This document shows positions 25,488 through 34,111 of a DNA stretch of 64,000 bases, in pieces. Within the stretch, counting starts at the first letter, position 1, and the number at the start of each line of letters is the position of its first letter. This DNA comes from Halosimplex halophilum (GTDB lineage: Archaea > Halobacteriota > Halobacteria > Halobacteriales > Haloarculaceae), in the NCBI RefSeq assembly GCF_004698125.1, contig NZ_ML214297.1, positions 1,958,891-2,022,890 on the forward strand. The letters run 5' to 3'. The position numbers and the translations under genes were made by a program. The notes under the pieces are model-generated. The model worked only from the letters and a program-made list of their open reading frames with translations. It searched no databases and was not told where the DNA came from.

Positions 25488-26153
25488 TCAGTCGCGCCGC
25501 GTCTCGTCCGGCCGGACGCGGCGGGCGACCCGCCGCCACGCCGGCCCGACTGCGAGCAACAGGGCCGCGCTGTGGCCGCGCGGCTCCCACATGTAGACGT
25601 GGTTGAGCATGACGTAGGTGACGATGCCGAGGAAGAGGCTGAGCGACCACGCCGCGACGGCGATCCGGCCGACCCTGGCGTGGGAGGTGTCGCGCAACTC
25701 GCCGGGGCTGTGGGTCAGCCCGAGGACGACGGCGTGGAGGACGACCGGCACCGCCACCGCCGACAGGACGATGTGGACCGCGAGCATCGCCAGGTAGGCG
25801 TAGTAGACGGCGCCCTCGGCGAGGATGGCCTTCTCGAAGCCGCCGCCGACCTTCAGCAGGTACATCACGAGGAAGACCATGATCAGCGAGAACGCCGTCA
25901 GCATCGCCCGGCGGTGTTTCGCGACCTCGCCCCGCCTGATGTAGCGGACGCCGAGGAGGATCGAGACCAGCGCCAGCGAGTTGACGACGGCGATGGCGTC
26001 CCCCAGGAGGATGACGAGGTCGTCGCTGATCGTCGGGAACGGCGCGTAGGGCGTGAACGCGCCGACGACGAGCACGTACCCGATCGCCGAGAGGACGGCG
26101 GTGACCCGACGCGGGTTCGCTCGCGCCCGCGACCTGATGTCGGCGACTGCCAT
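25488..26153 (-). CDS. DUF420 family membrane protein
   Basis: A 221-residue protein with five or six transmembrane helices and conserved membrane histidines (KHRRAMLTAFS, MLAVHIVLSAVAVPVVLHAV, VMLNHVYMWEP). These are features of DUF420/CtaM-like proteins tied to cytochrome c oxidase assembly or heme handling in some bacteria. No oxidase genes are adjacent here; its neighbours are a kinase (convergent) and the B12-binding mutase subunit (divergent). The function is therefore inferred only from family. Confidence 0.82.
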   Translation of the reverse strand: MAVADIRSRARANPRRVTAVLSAIGYVLVVGAFTPYAPFPTISDDLVILLGDAIAVVNSLALVSILLGVRYIRRGEVAKHRRAMLTAFSLIMVFLVMYLLKVGGGFEKAILAEGAVYYAYLAMLAVHIVLSAVAVPVVLHAVVLGLTHSPGELRDTSHARVGRIAVAAWSLSLFLGIVTYVMLNHVYMWEPRGHSAALLLAVGPAWRRVARRVRPDETRRD

Positions 26154-26291
26154 ACCGGATCTGTGGACGCCGCCGGTATACCCGCTTCGGAATCACGGGG
26201 GCCGGCTTCGCGCGCTGTCTCAAGCGCGTCGCTCCCGCCCCTCGCAAAAATCACCGCAAACGTGAAACCTCAAACGGGCCAACTAGGGGGC

Positions 26292-26711
26292 ATGAGCGCA
26301 GAGCAGGGCCAACGGCAGATCCGCTGTCTCGTCGCCAAGGTCGGGCTCGACGGTCACGACCGGGGCGCGCACGTCATCGCGCGGGCGCTGCGGGACGCGG
26401 GGTTCGAGGTCATCTACTCCGGCCTGCACCGCTCGCCCGACGAGGTCGTCCAGGCGGCGGTCCAGGAGGACGTGGACGTGCTCGGCATCTCCATCCTCTC
26501 GGGGGCGCACAACACGCTCGTCCCGAAGATCATGGACGGCCTCGAGGAGTACGGCGCCCGCGAGGACACGCTGGTACTGGTCGGCGGGATCATCCCCGAC
26601 GACGACAAGGAGCGTCTGCGCGAGGAGGGCGTCGCCGAGATCTTCGGCCCCGGCGCGTCGATGGACGAGATGATCGACTACATCCGCGAGCACGCGCCCG
26701 AGCGACGATGA
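26292..26711 (+). CDS. Methylmalonyl-CoA mutase, cobalamin-binding subunit
   Basis: A 139-residue stand-alone B12-binding domain. LVAKVGLDGHDRGAHV contains the DxHxxG motif whose His replaces the lower axial cobalt ligand. SILSGAHNT and VGGIIPDDD complete the Rossmann-like fold. It would pair with a separate large subunit, not in the window, to interconvert (R)-methylmalonyl-CoA and succinyl-CoA. It overlaps meaB by four bases (ATGA at 26708), a functional pairing known in many genomes. GGGGG just before the ATG may serve as SD. Confidence 0.92.
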   Translation: MSAEQGQRQIRCLVAKVGLDGHDRGAHVIARALRDAGFEVIYSGLHRSPDEVVQAAVQEDVDVLGISILSGAHNTLVPKIMDGLEEYGAREDTLVLVGGIIPDDDKERLREEGVAEIFGPGASMDEMIDYIREHAPERR

Positions 26712-27862
26712 CGAGCGGGGAGGAGGGAGCCGACGCGGACAGTGACCCCGCGGACTCGGACCCGGACCCGGACCCGGATCTGGACCCCCTCATCGCGGAC
26801 CTGCTCGACGGGAAACACCGGGCGCTCGCCCGGACGATCACCAAGATCGAGAACCGCTCGCCGGGCTACCGCGAACTGGTCTCCCAGCTCCACGCCCACA
26901 CCGGCGACGCCGACGTGATCGGGATCACCGGCAGCCCCGGCGCCGGCAAGTCGACGCTGGTCGACAAGCTCGCGGCGACCTACCGCGAGGCGGGGCTGAC
27001 CGTCGGCGTCATCGCCATCGACCCCGCCTCGCCCTTTACTGGGGGTGCCGTCCTCGGCGACCGGATCCGCATGGCATCGAACGTCGGCGACATGGACGTG
27101 TTCTTCCGGTCGATGTCGGCCCGCGGGACGCTGGGCGGGCTCTCGACGGCGACGACGGACGCGGTGAAGGCGCTGGACGCGTTCGGCAAGGACAAGGTCA
27201 TCGTCGAGACCGTCGGCGCCGGCCAGAACGAGGTCGACATCGTCCGGACGGCCGACACGGTCGTGGTGCTGGTACCCCCAGGCAGCGGCGACGACGTGCA
27301 GATGCTCAAGGCCGGGATCCTGGAGATCGCCGACCTGTTCGTCGTCAACAAGGCCGACCTGGAGGGCGCCGACCGCACCGTCCAGGAACTGCGGGAGATG
27401 CTCCAGCTGCGCGACGGCCAGGTCGAGGTCGGCGGCCACCACGGCTTCGCGGAGACGACCGTCGACGTGGGTGACGGCGCGGACTCTGAATCGCCCGGGT
27501 CCGAGGACGCCGATGCCGACGCCCCCTCGCAGGACCCCTGGGACCCGCCGATCGTCGAGACGGTCGCCGACCGCGGCGAGGGGATCGACGACCTCGTGGC
27601 GGCGATGGACGACCACCGGACGCACCTCGTGGAGTCGGGCCAGCTGGAGTCGAAGGCCCGGACGCGCTACGCCGAGGAGATCCGGACCCTGCTGCGCGAG
27701 GACGCCCGCGAACTGCTCGCCGAGGAGATCGAGGCCCGCGGCGGCCTCGACGAGCGCGTCGACGCGGTCCTGCGCCGCGAGACCGACCCCTACACCGTGG
27801 CCGAGGAGCTCCTCGAACCGCTCGCCGACTGCGTGACCGAGCGGCGCGAGGGCCGGGAGTAG
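26708..27862 (+). CDS. meaB: MeaB-type GTPase chaperone of methylmalonyl-CoA mutase
   Basis: A 384-residue G protein with P-loop GITGSPGAGKSTLV (about residues 72-85), switch region DPASPFTGGAVLGDRIRM, the glycine-rich ETVGAGQNEVD and the base-recognition motif VVNKADL. MeaB proteins protect and reload the mutase with cobalamin using GTP. An acidic insert of about 25 residues (around 255-280) lies between the G domain and the C-terminal dimerisation helices, and the N-terminus begins with a Asp/Pro-rich run. Both look like halophilic low-complexity additions. Confidence 0.93.
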   Translation: MTSGEEGADADSDPADSDPDPDPDLDPLIADLLDGKHRALARTITKIENRSPGYRELVSQLHAHTGDADVIGITGSPGAGKSTLVDKLAATYREAGLTVGVIAIDPASPFTGGAVLGDRIRMASNVGDMDVFFRSMSARGTLGGLSTATTDAVKALDAFGKDKVIVETVGAGQNEVDIVRTADTVVVLVPPGSGDDVQMLKAGILEIADLFVVNKADLEGADRTVQELREMLQLRDGQVEVGGHHGFAETTVDVGDGADSESPGSEDADADAPSQDPWDPPIVETVADRGEGIDDLVAAMDDHRTHLVESGQLESKARTRYAEEIRTLLREDARELLAEEIEARGGLDERVDAVLRRETDPYTVAEELLEPLADCVTERREGRE

Positions 27863-27940
27863 CCCGACGCCGACCGAGCCCGCTCGGCAGAAGCCGCGGA
27901 CGGAGCCCGGCTCGCCCCTCGGACTGTTCGTCTAGCATCA

Positions 27941-27948
27941 CTTATAAG
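27941..27948 (+). promoter_or_regulatory. TATA box of the alpha/beta hydrolase gene
   Basis: CTTATAAG is centred 28 bases before the ATG at 27973, as expected for a leaderless transcript. Confidence 0.6.
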
Positions 27949-27972
27949 CGGTCGAGGCCCCAACCTGCTGGT

Positions 27973-28905
27973 ATGAAACTGCGGACAGTCGTCGGAGCGA
28001 CGCTCGGCGCAGTCGGCGCGGCAGCCGCGACCAACCGGGTGCTCGGTCGGCGGGCCGGCGAGCTCGGTCCTCCACTGGCGGGCGAGTCCGGCACCTACCG
28101 CTGGCGCGGGTTCGACGTGGCCTACACGGAGGCCGGTGACCCCGACGACCGGGACCTGGTGCTCCTCCACGGCATCAACGCCGCGGCGACCAGCAACGAG
28201 TGGCGCGCGGTCTTCGAGGGGCTGGCCGAGGACTACCACGTGATCGCGCCCGACCTGCCGGGGTTCGGCCGGTCGGACCGCCCGCCGTTGACCTACTCGG
28301 CGTCGCTGTACACCACGTTCGTCCGCGACTTCCTGACGGACACGAGCGACGACGCCGTCGTCGTCGCGTCGTCGCTGACCGGCGCCTACGCCGCCGACGC
28401 CGCTCGCGACGCCGACGTGTCGCGGCTCGTCCTGGTCTGCCCGACCGCCGACACGGTCCCGGGCCGGCGCGTCTGGCTCCGGTCGCTGATCCGCGCGCCC
28501 GTCGTCGGCCAGGCGATCCACAACGGGATCGTGAGCAAACGGTCGATCCGCTACTTCCACGACGACCACGGCTACCACGATATGTCGAACCTCAACGACG
28601 AGACGGTCCGCTACGAGTGGGAGAGCGCCCACCAGCCCGGCGCGCGGTTCGCGCCCGCCTCCTTCGTGAGCGGCCACCTCGACCCCGACATCGACCTGGC
28701 CGAGGTGCTTGGCGACCTGGGCGTCCCCGTGACGCTGGTCTGGGGCACGGAGACGGACATGCCGCCGCTGTCGACCGGCCGCGAACTCGCCGAGGCCGCC
28801 GACGTGGAGCTGGTCTCGATCGGCGACTCCGCGCTGCTCCCCCACGTCGAACACCCCGCCGAGTTCCTCGACGTGGTCCGCGGCGAGCCCGTCGAGTCCG
28901 TCTGA
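27973..28905 (+). CDS. Alpha/beta hydrolase fold protein
   Basis: A 310-residue protein with an N-terminal hydrophobic or signal-like segment (residues 3-20). The strand and oxyanion block LVLLHGINAAATSNEW comes next, then APDLPGFGRSDRP. The nucleophile elbow region VVVASSLTGAYA departs from the textbook G-x-S-x-G. A late Asp/Glu region (VWGTETDMPPL) and a His in LLPHVEHPAEF complete a plausible triad. Members act on esters, epoxides or haloalkanes; no substrate can be told. A small membrane protein follows 33 bases later, possibly in the same operon. Confidence 0.85.
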   Translation: MKLRTVVGATLGAVGAAAATNRVLGRRAGELGPPLAGESGTYRWRGFDVAYTEAGDPDDRDLVLLHGINAAATSNEWRAVFEGLAEDYHVIAPDLPGFGRSDRPPLTYSASLYTTFVRDFLTDTSDDAVVVASSLTGAYAADAARDADVSRLVLVCPTADTVPGRRVWLRSLIRAPVVGQAIHNGIVSKRSIRYFHDDHGYHDMSNLNDETVRYEWESAHQPGARFAPASFVSGHLDPDIDLAEVLGDLGVPVTLVWGTETDMPPLSTGRELAEAADVELVSIGDSALLPHVEHPAEFLDVVRGEPVESV

Positions 28906-28938
28906 CCCGCCGAGAGGTACGCGGGGTCTTCCGTTCAC

Positions 28939-29154
28939 ATGAACGCGACGCTAGTCGCCTCCGGGCTGGTGCTGGCGGCGATAGGAGCGGCCGCGATCGC
29001 CAACCCGCTCCGGATCCGGAGTTTCGTCTCCGGTCGGACGTGGAAACGCGACCCGGAGCGAGCGGAGCTGTACCAGCGTATCTGGGCCTACGCCGTCGGC
29101 GCCGCGGTCGTCCTGACGGGACTGGCGGTCGTCGCCTGGGGGCTGGTCGCCTGA
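28939..29154 (+). CDS. Small two-span membrane protein
   Basis: A 71-residue protein with two hydrophobic helices (about residues 5-25 and 50-70) joined by a basic loop, SGRTWKRDPERAELYQRIW. It follows the hydrolase by 33 bases on the same strand. The family is not recognised with certainty; comparable small membrane proteins are common in haloarchaea. Confidence 0.6.
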   Translation: MNATLVASGLVLAAIGAAAIANPLRIRSFVSGRTWKRDPERAELYQRIWAYAVGAAVVLTGLAVVAWGLVA

Positions 29155-29246
29155 CCGAACTGTCGCGGCCGAGACGCCGCTCGAACGCTTTCGGGAGAAC
29201 GCGTGTGTGACCACGACCGGTACGGCCGGTCTGCCCCGCGCGTGTG

Positions 29247-29582
29247 TCAGTCCGCGGGGTAGGCGTCGTCGAACGTCCGGGCCGCCGCGAGCAGGTCGCT
29301 GTCGCCGGCGACGCGGTACTGCGGTTCGGTCTCCCCGTCGTCCGGGTCGTCGGCGCGGACGAGCACGCCGAGGTCGACGAACTCGTCGAGCAGGCCGTTC
29401 AGGTACAGCGTCTTGAGCGGGACGCCCGACCGCTCGGCCAGGTCCGAGCGGGTGTAGGCCCGTTCGTCGTTGCAGTCGACGAGCACTCCCAGCAGATCCG
29501 CGGCGCCGTCGCTGTCGGCGACGAACGCCCAGCCGCCGTCCGGCGAGCCGTCCGACCCGTCCGACGGGTCCGTGTCGAGCAT
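29247..29582 (-). CDS. Small winged-helix-like protein
   Basis: A 111-residue acidic protein. The middle segment RAYTRSDLAERSGVPLKTLY with LNGLLDEFVDLGVLVRADDP reads as a helix-turn-helix plus wing, suggesting a DNA-binding or regulatory role. The ATG at 29582 is chosen because a TTTTAT box on the minus strand (29608-29613) lies about 28 bases upstream. An in-frame ATG at 29609 overlaps that box and is less likely. No neighbour clearly shares its function. Confidence 0.6.
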   Translation of the reverse strand: MLDTDPSDGSDGSPDGGWAFVADSDGAADLLGVLVDCNDERAYTRSDLAERSGVPLKTLYLNGLLDEFVDLGVLVRADDPDDGETEPQYRVAGDSDLLAAARTFDDAYPAD

Positions 29583-29826
29583 GGCCCCGTCTATGGGAGA
29601 AGACCGCATAAAACCGCACGTCTCGGCGGCCGCGGCGCCGCGCGACTCCCGTAGCCGCGACGCCGGCAGTCCCGAGTGGACGCGGCGTCGGCAGTCCCGG
29701 GTGGACGCGAGGCTGGCAGTCCCGGGTGGACGCGGCGCCGGCGAGCCCGGGCGGGTCGCCAGCCGGTGTGCGACGGGCTGGCGTGATGGAGAAACCCTTT
29801 TGGTCGCAGTGGGCCGGAGAGTAGGT

Positions 29827-30315
29827 ATGAGCGACCGCGAGGAGATCCTGGCGCTGCTGCGCGAGAACGCGCGGTACTCGACGGAGGACCTGGCCCGACA
29901 GACCGACCTCGCCCCCGAGGAGGTCGAGGCCGTCATCGAGGAGCTGGAGACCGACGGGGTGATCAAGGGGTACCAGGCCGTCGTCGACTGGGAGAAGGTC
30001 GAGCCCGAGCGGGTGCGCGCGGCCGTCGAGCTGAACGTCACGCTCGACCGCGAGACGGGCTACGACGACATCGCCGAGCGCCTCGCGAAGTTCCCCGAGG
30101 TGCAGGGGCTGCGGCTGGTGAGCGGCGACTTCGACTTCGCCATGGAGGTCGAGGGCGACTCGATGAGCGAGGTGTCGCGGTTCATCAGCGAGCAGGTCGC
30201 GCCCGTCCCGGAGATCACCCAGACGGTGACCCACTACATCATGGAGAGCTACAAGGAGCGGGGCGTCGAGTTCGGCGACGGCCACGACGACGACCGCCTG
30301 TCGATCTCGCCATGA
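29827..30315 (+). CDS. Lrp/AsnC-family transcriptional regulator
   Basis: A 162-residue regulator. The N-terminal HTH (REEILALLRENARYSTEDLA, then PEEVEAVIEELETDGVIKGY) is followed by an RAM/effector domain (about 75-150) with VQGLRLVSGDFDFAMEVEG. Lrp proteins sense amino acids and form dimers or octamers. The gene overlaps the downstream aminotransferase by four bases (ATGA), a pairing often seen in haloarchaea, which suggests feedback on amino acid levels. The ATG at 29827 is the natural domain start within a longer open frame. Confidence 0.93.
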   Translation: MSDREEILALLRENARYSTEDLARQTDLAPEEVEAVIEELETDGVIKGYQAVVDWEKVEPERVRAAVELNVTLDRETGYDDIAERLAKFPEVQGLRLVSGDFDFAMEVEGDSMSEVSRFISEQVAPVPEITQTVTHYIMESYKERGVEFGDGHDDDRLSISP

Positions 30316-31457
30316 CGTTCGAGCCGAGCGAGCGGGTCGCGGGCGTGCCACCGTCGGGGATCCGCCGCTTCTTCGAGATCGCCGAGGAGTACGACGACAT
30401 CATCTCGCTCGGGGTCGGCGAGCCCGACTTCGCGCCGCCGTGGGCCGCCCGCGACGCCGCCATCGCCTCGCTGGAGCGGGGCCAGACTTCCTACACGGCC
30501 AACCGCGGGATGCGGGAGCTGCGCGAGCGGATCGCCGTCGACGCCGACGAGAAGTACGGCCTGAGCTACGACCCGGACGAGGAGGTCATCGTCACGTCCG
30601 GCGCCAGCGAGGCGGTCGACCTGGCCTTCAGAGCCTTCCTCGACCCCGGCGACAGCGTGGCGGTCGCCCAGCCGTGTTACATCTCCTACATGCCCGGCGT
30701 GCAGTTCGCCGGTGCGGACGTGGTCGACGTGCCCACGCGCGCGGCCGACGAGTTCAAACTCACCCGCGAGGCCCTCGAAGCCTCGGGCGCGGCCGAGGCC
30801 GACGCGCTGGTCATGTGCTACCCGAACAACCCGACCGGCGCGACGATGACCCGCGCGGAGCTGGAGCCGGTCGCCGCGTTCGCCCGGGAGCACGACCTGC
30901 TCGTCTTCTCCGACGAGATATACTCGGAGCTGTCCTACGAGCACGACCACGCCTCGATCGCGACGCTGCCGGGCATGCGCGAGCGGACGGTGGTGTTCAA
31001 CGGCTTCTCGAAGGCCTACGCGATGACGGGGCTGCGGCTGGGGTACGCGCTGGCGCCCGCCGACGCCGTCGACGCGATGAACCGCATCCACCAGTACACG
31101 ATGCTGTCGGCGCCGACGACCGCCCAGCACGCGGCCGTCGAGGCGCTCGACTCCTGCGGCGACGAGGTCCGCGAGATGCGCGCCCAGTACGACCGCCGGC
31201 GGAACTTCGTCCTCTCGCGGTTCGAGGAGATGGGCATCGACTGCTTCCCGGCCGCCGGCGCGTTCTACGCGTTCCCCGAGTGCCCCTGGGCGGACAGCGA
31301 CGAGTTCGCCGAGGCGCTCATCGAGGAGGAACGGGTCGCCGTGGTCCCGGGGAACGTCTTCGGCGCCGGCGGCGAGGGCCACCTCCGGGTCTCCTACGCG
31401 ACGAGCCTCGGCGACCTCAAGGAGGCGATGGCCCGGATAGAATCATTTATCACATAG
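30312..31457 (+). CDS. Pyridoxal-phosphate aminotransferase, class I/II (aspartate-type)
   Basis: A 381-residue fold-type I enzyme. It begins PSGIRRFFEIAEEYDDIISL, has the substrate-site motif VGEPDFAPP, the CYPNNPTGATM block binding the cofactor, SDEIYSEL with the Asp to the pyridine ring, and NGFSKAYAMTGLRLGYA with the Schiff-base Lys. The Arg of the alpha-carboxylate site lies near GHLRVSYATS. It transfers amino groups between amino and keto acids, probably aspartate- or aromatic-type. It is coupled to the Lrp regulator in front. Confidence 0.93.
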   Translation: MTFEPSERVAGVPPSGIRRFFEIAEEYDDIISLGVGEPDFAPPWAARDAAIASLERGQTSYTANRGMRELRERIAVDADEKYGLSYDPDEEVIVTSGASEAVDLAFRAFLDPGDSVAVAQPCYISYMPGVQFAGADVVDVPTRAADEFKLTREALEASGAAEADALVMCYPNNPTGATMTRAELEPVAAFAREHDLLVFSDEIYSELSYEHDHASIATLPGMRERTVVFNGFSKAYAMTGLRLGYALAPADAVDAMNRIHQYTMLSAPTTAQHAAVEALDSCGDEVREMRAQYDRRRNFVLSRFEEMGIDCFPAAGAFYAFPECPWADSDEFAEALIEEERVAVVPGNVFGAGGEGHLRVSYATSLGDLKEAMARIESFIT

Positions 31458-31591
31458 CATTACTCGATTACACGTTCGGCGGAACACACGTCACAGCCCC
31501 GGTACCGCCTGCGATCGGCGGTCGGCGCCGATTATCGGTTCCCTTCGTTTGGGCGTAAAGCTTTTTCCGTCTTACTAGCAGTTAGCCTGTA

Positions 31592-34111
31592 ATGGCTATC
31601 GATGGCACGGGGGGCAACGACTCTGACCAGGTCGCGTCGGGGGGCGAACAGCTCTCGGGGGGCGGTGCGACCGTCGGCGAATACACGTGGAACGACCTCC
31701 GCAGGGACGTACATACGGGTGGACGCTTCGACCGCAGCCAGTACCTCGGGTTCGACCCGCTCGACGTCGAGGACCGGCTGGAATCGGGGGCGAGCGCGGC
31801 GAAGACGCTCGAACAGGTGTGGGACGACCGCATCGAGGCCGAGCGGTCGTTCGTCGTCAAGGACCGCTACACCTGGGAGCACTTCAAACAGGAGTACTAC
31901 TACGACGAGGACGGCGAGATCCCGCGGGACAGCGACGGGGAGAAGGTCCCGTTCGAGCCCGAGGAGTACCTCGGGTTCGACCCCGACGAGACGGAGGACC
32001 GACTGAGCGAGGCCGGGGGGGCGGCCGAACGGCTCGCCGACGTCGTCGACGAGCGCACGGTCGACGTCAACCCCGAGCTCGACGAGGACGACTTCTTCTC
32101 GACCGCCGACGGGCACACGACGGTCGTCAACCGCTACGACCTCGAGAAGGCGGTCCCCCAGGAGAAGAAGGCCCACTTCGTCGAGGTCGAGCGCTACTGG
32201 GTGAACGAACCGTACGCCTGCGTGGTCATCTTCCACTCGCGCAAGGAAAACGAGAAGAAGTACTACGCGATCGAGCCCTACGAGAACGACATCGAGTCCC
32301 GGCTGATCGACTTCCTCTCCGGGAAGCTCAAGTCGGCGATCAAGTACTCGGAGGACGAGGTCGTCGTCGAGGGGAGCGACGCCGACCGCGCGGGGGTCAT
32401 CCAGCGCGAGACCGAGCGGCTGCTCGAACGCTACGACCTCTACACGCCCGGCCAGCAGGGCGACCTGGGGGTGGTCGACCAGCTCAAAGGGGCGCTGGGC
32501 ATGGAGATCGAGGTCGAGACCCAGGGGGCCGCGCTCGACGGCATCGAGGCCCGGCCGGAGCCGGCGGTCGTCGGCGACGACCCGAAGACGCTCAACGAGT
32601 ACCAGGTCGAGAAGCTCCTCTACCGCCTGAAACGCGACTTCATCGGCTACGCGCGGATCGACCCGGTCAAACACGACATCAACGTCGAGGACATCTCCTG
32701 CGACGGGTACAACTCCCGGGTGTTCGTCTACCACACCGAGTACGAGAACATCATCACGAACGTCGAGCACGGCAAGGAGTCGCTGGACGACTTCGTCGTC
32801 AAGCTCGCCCAGCGCTCCGGGAAGGGCATCTCCAAGCGCCAGCCGCAGGTCGACGCCACCCTCCCCGACGGGTCGCGCGCCCAGCTGACCCTCGGCGAGG
32901 AAGTGTCGGACCACGGGACCAACTACACCATCCGCCAGTTCAAGGACGTGCCGTTCACCCCCGTCGACCTCATCAACTGGAACACCTTCTCGCTCGACGA
33001 GATGGCCTTCCTCTGGCTCTGTATCGAGAACAACAAGTCGATGATCTTCGCCGGAGGTACGGCCTCGGGGAAGACCACCTCGCTGAACGCCATCTCCCTC
33101 TTTATCCCCAGCAACGCGAAGATCGTCTCCATCGAGGACACCCGCGAGGTCGAACTGCCCCAGCGCAACTGGGTCGCGAGCGTCACCCGCCCCTCCTTCG
33201 GCGAGGACGACAAGGGCGACGTCGACGAGTTCGACCTGCTGGAGGCCGCGCTCCGCCAGCGCCCCGACTACATCGTCATGGGCGAGGTCCGCGGCGAGGA
33301 GGGGCGGGACCTCTTCCAGGTCATGTCCACGGGGCACACCGCCTACTCCACCTTCCACGCCGACACCGTCGGCGAGGTCATCAAGCGGTTCACGACCGAG
33401 CCGATCAACGTCTCGAAGACCCTCTTTACGGCGCTGGACCTCGTCTCCATCCAGACCCAGACCCGCGTCGACGGCAAGAAGGTCCGCCGGAACAAGAACC
33501 TCACCGAGATCAACGAGTACTCGGCGGAACACGACGAGATCAACGTCCGGGACGTCTACGAGTGGCAGGCCGAGACCGACGAGTTCCTCCAGATGGGCAA
33601 CTCCAACACGCTGGAGGAGCTGAAGTTCGACCGCGGCTGGAAACAGGAGCGCCTCGACGAGGAGCTGTTCATGCGGAAGGTGGTGCTCGCCTACCTCATC
33701 GAGCAGGGACTGAACACCTACACGGAGGTCGCGGCGGCCGTGCAGGCGTTCATCAACGACCCGGACACGATCATGGCGCTGATCGCCGAGGACAAGCTTG
33801 AGCGGTCGCTGGAGGACCTGCGGGAGATGGAGTCGGTCAAGATCAACATCGACCCCGAGAAGGAGGAGATGGTCCCGCGGCCGGACCCGCCGGCGGAGAT
33901 GCTCGACGAGGCCGGCGACATCCTCGAGAACGCCGGGCCGCTGTTCGAGCGCTTCCGCGAGAAGGAGACCTCCGACATCGTCAGCGCCCTGACCGGGTCG
34001 GGGTTCGACGAGGAGGAGACGGACATCACGCCCGTCGAGGACGAGGACGACGAGGACATCGACTTCAGCGAGTTCGTCCCCGCGGCCGGTGCGGAGGCTG
34101 ACGAGGCATGA
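31592..34111 (+). CDS. pilB: Type IV pilus / type II secretion ATPase (PilB/FlaI-like)
   Basis: An 839-residue secretion ATPase. The P-loop GGTASGKTTS is at about residues 488-497, followed by the Asp box SIEDTREVELP, Walker B region DYIVMGEVRGEEGRDLFQ and the His box HTAYSTFHAD. The N-terminal part has two related modules (about 31-80 and 93-155), each containing YTW and YLGFDP followed by DRL. It would power assembly or retraction of pili made by the downstream pilin-like proteins. It overlaps pilC by four bases (ATGA at 34108). The gene resembles the PilB3 group of adhesion pili by its size and partner, though the subgroup is inferred. Confidence 0.92.
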   Translation: MAIDGTGGNDSDQVASGGEQLSGGGATVGEYTWNDLRRDVHTGGRFDRSQYLGFDPLDVEDRLESGASAAKTLEQVWDDRIEAERSFVVKDRYTWEHFKQEYYYDEDGEIPRDSDGEKVPFEPEEYLGFDPDETEDRLSEAGGAAERLADVVDERTVDVNPELDEDDFFSTADGHTTVVNRYDLEKAVPQEKKAHFVEVERYWVNEPYACVVIFHSRKENEKKYYAIEPYENDIESRLIDFLSGKLKSAIKYSEDEVVVEGSDADRAGVIQRETERLLERYDLYTPGQQGDLGVVDQLKGALGMEIEVETQGAALDGIEARPEPAVVGDDPKTLNEYQVEKLLYRLKRDFIGYARIDPVKHDINVEDISCDGYNSRVFVYHTEYENIITNVEHGKESLDDFVVKLAQRSGKGISKRQPQVDATLPDGSRAQLTLGEEVSDHGTNYTIRQFKDVPFTPVDLINWNTFSLDEMAFLWLCIENNKSMIFAGGTASGKTTSLNAISLFIPSNAKIVSIEDTREVELPQRNWVASVTRPSFGEDDKGDVDEFDLLEAALRQRPDYIVMGEVRGEEGRDLFQVMSTGHTAYSTFHADTVGEVIKRFTTEPINVSKTLFTALDLVSIQTQTRVDGKKVRRNKNLTEINEYSAEHDEINVRDVYEWQAETDEFLQMGNSNTLEELKFDRGWKQERLDEELFMRKVVLAYLIEQGLNTYTEVAAAVQAFINDPDTIMALIAEDKLERSLEDLREMESVKINIDPEKEEMVPRPDPPAEMLDEAGDILENAGPLFERFREKETSDIVSALTGSGFDEEETDITPVEDEDDEDIDFSEFVPAAGAEADEA

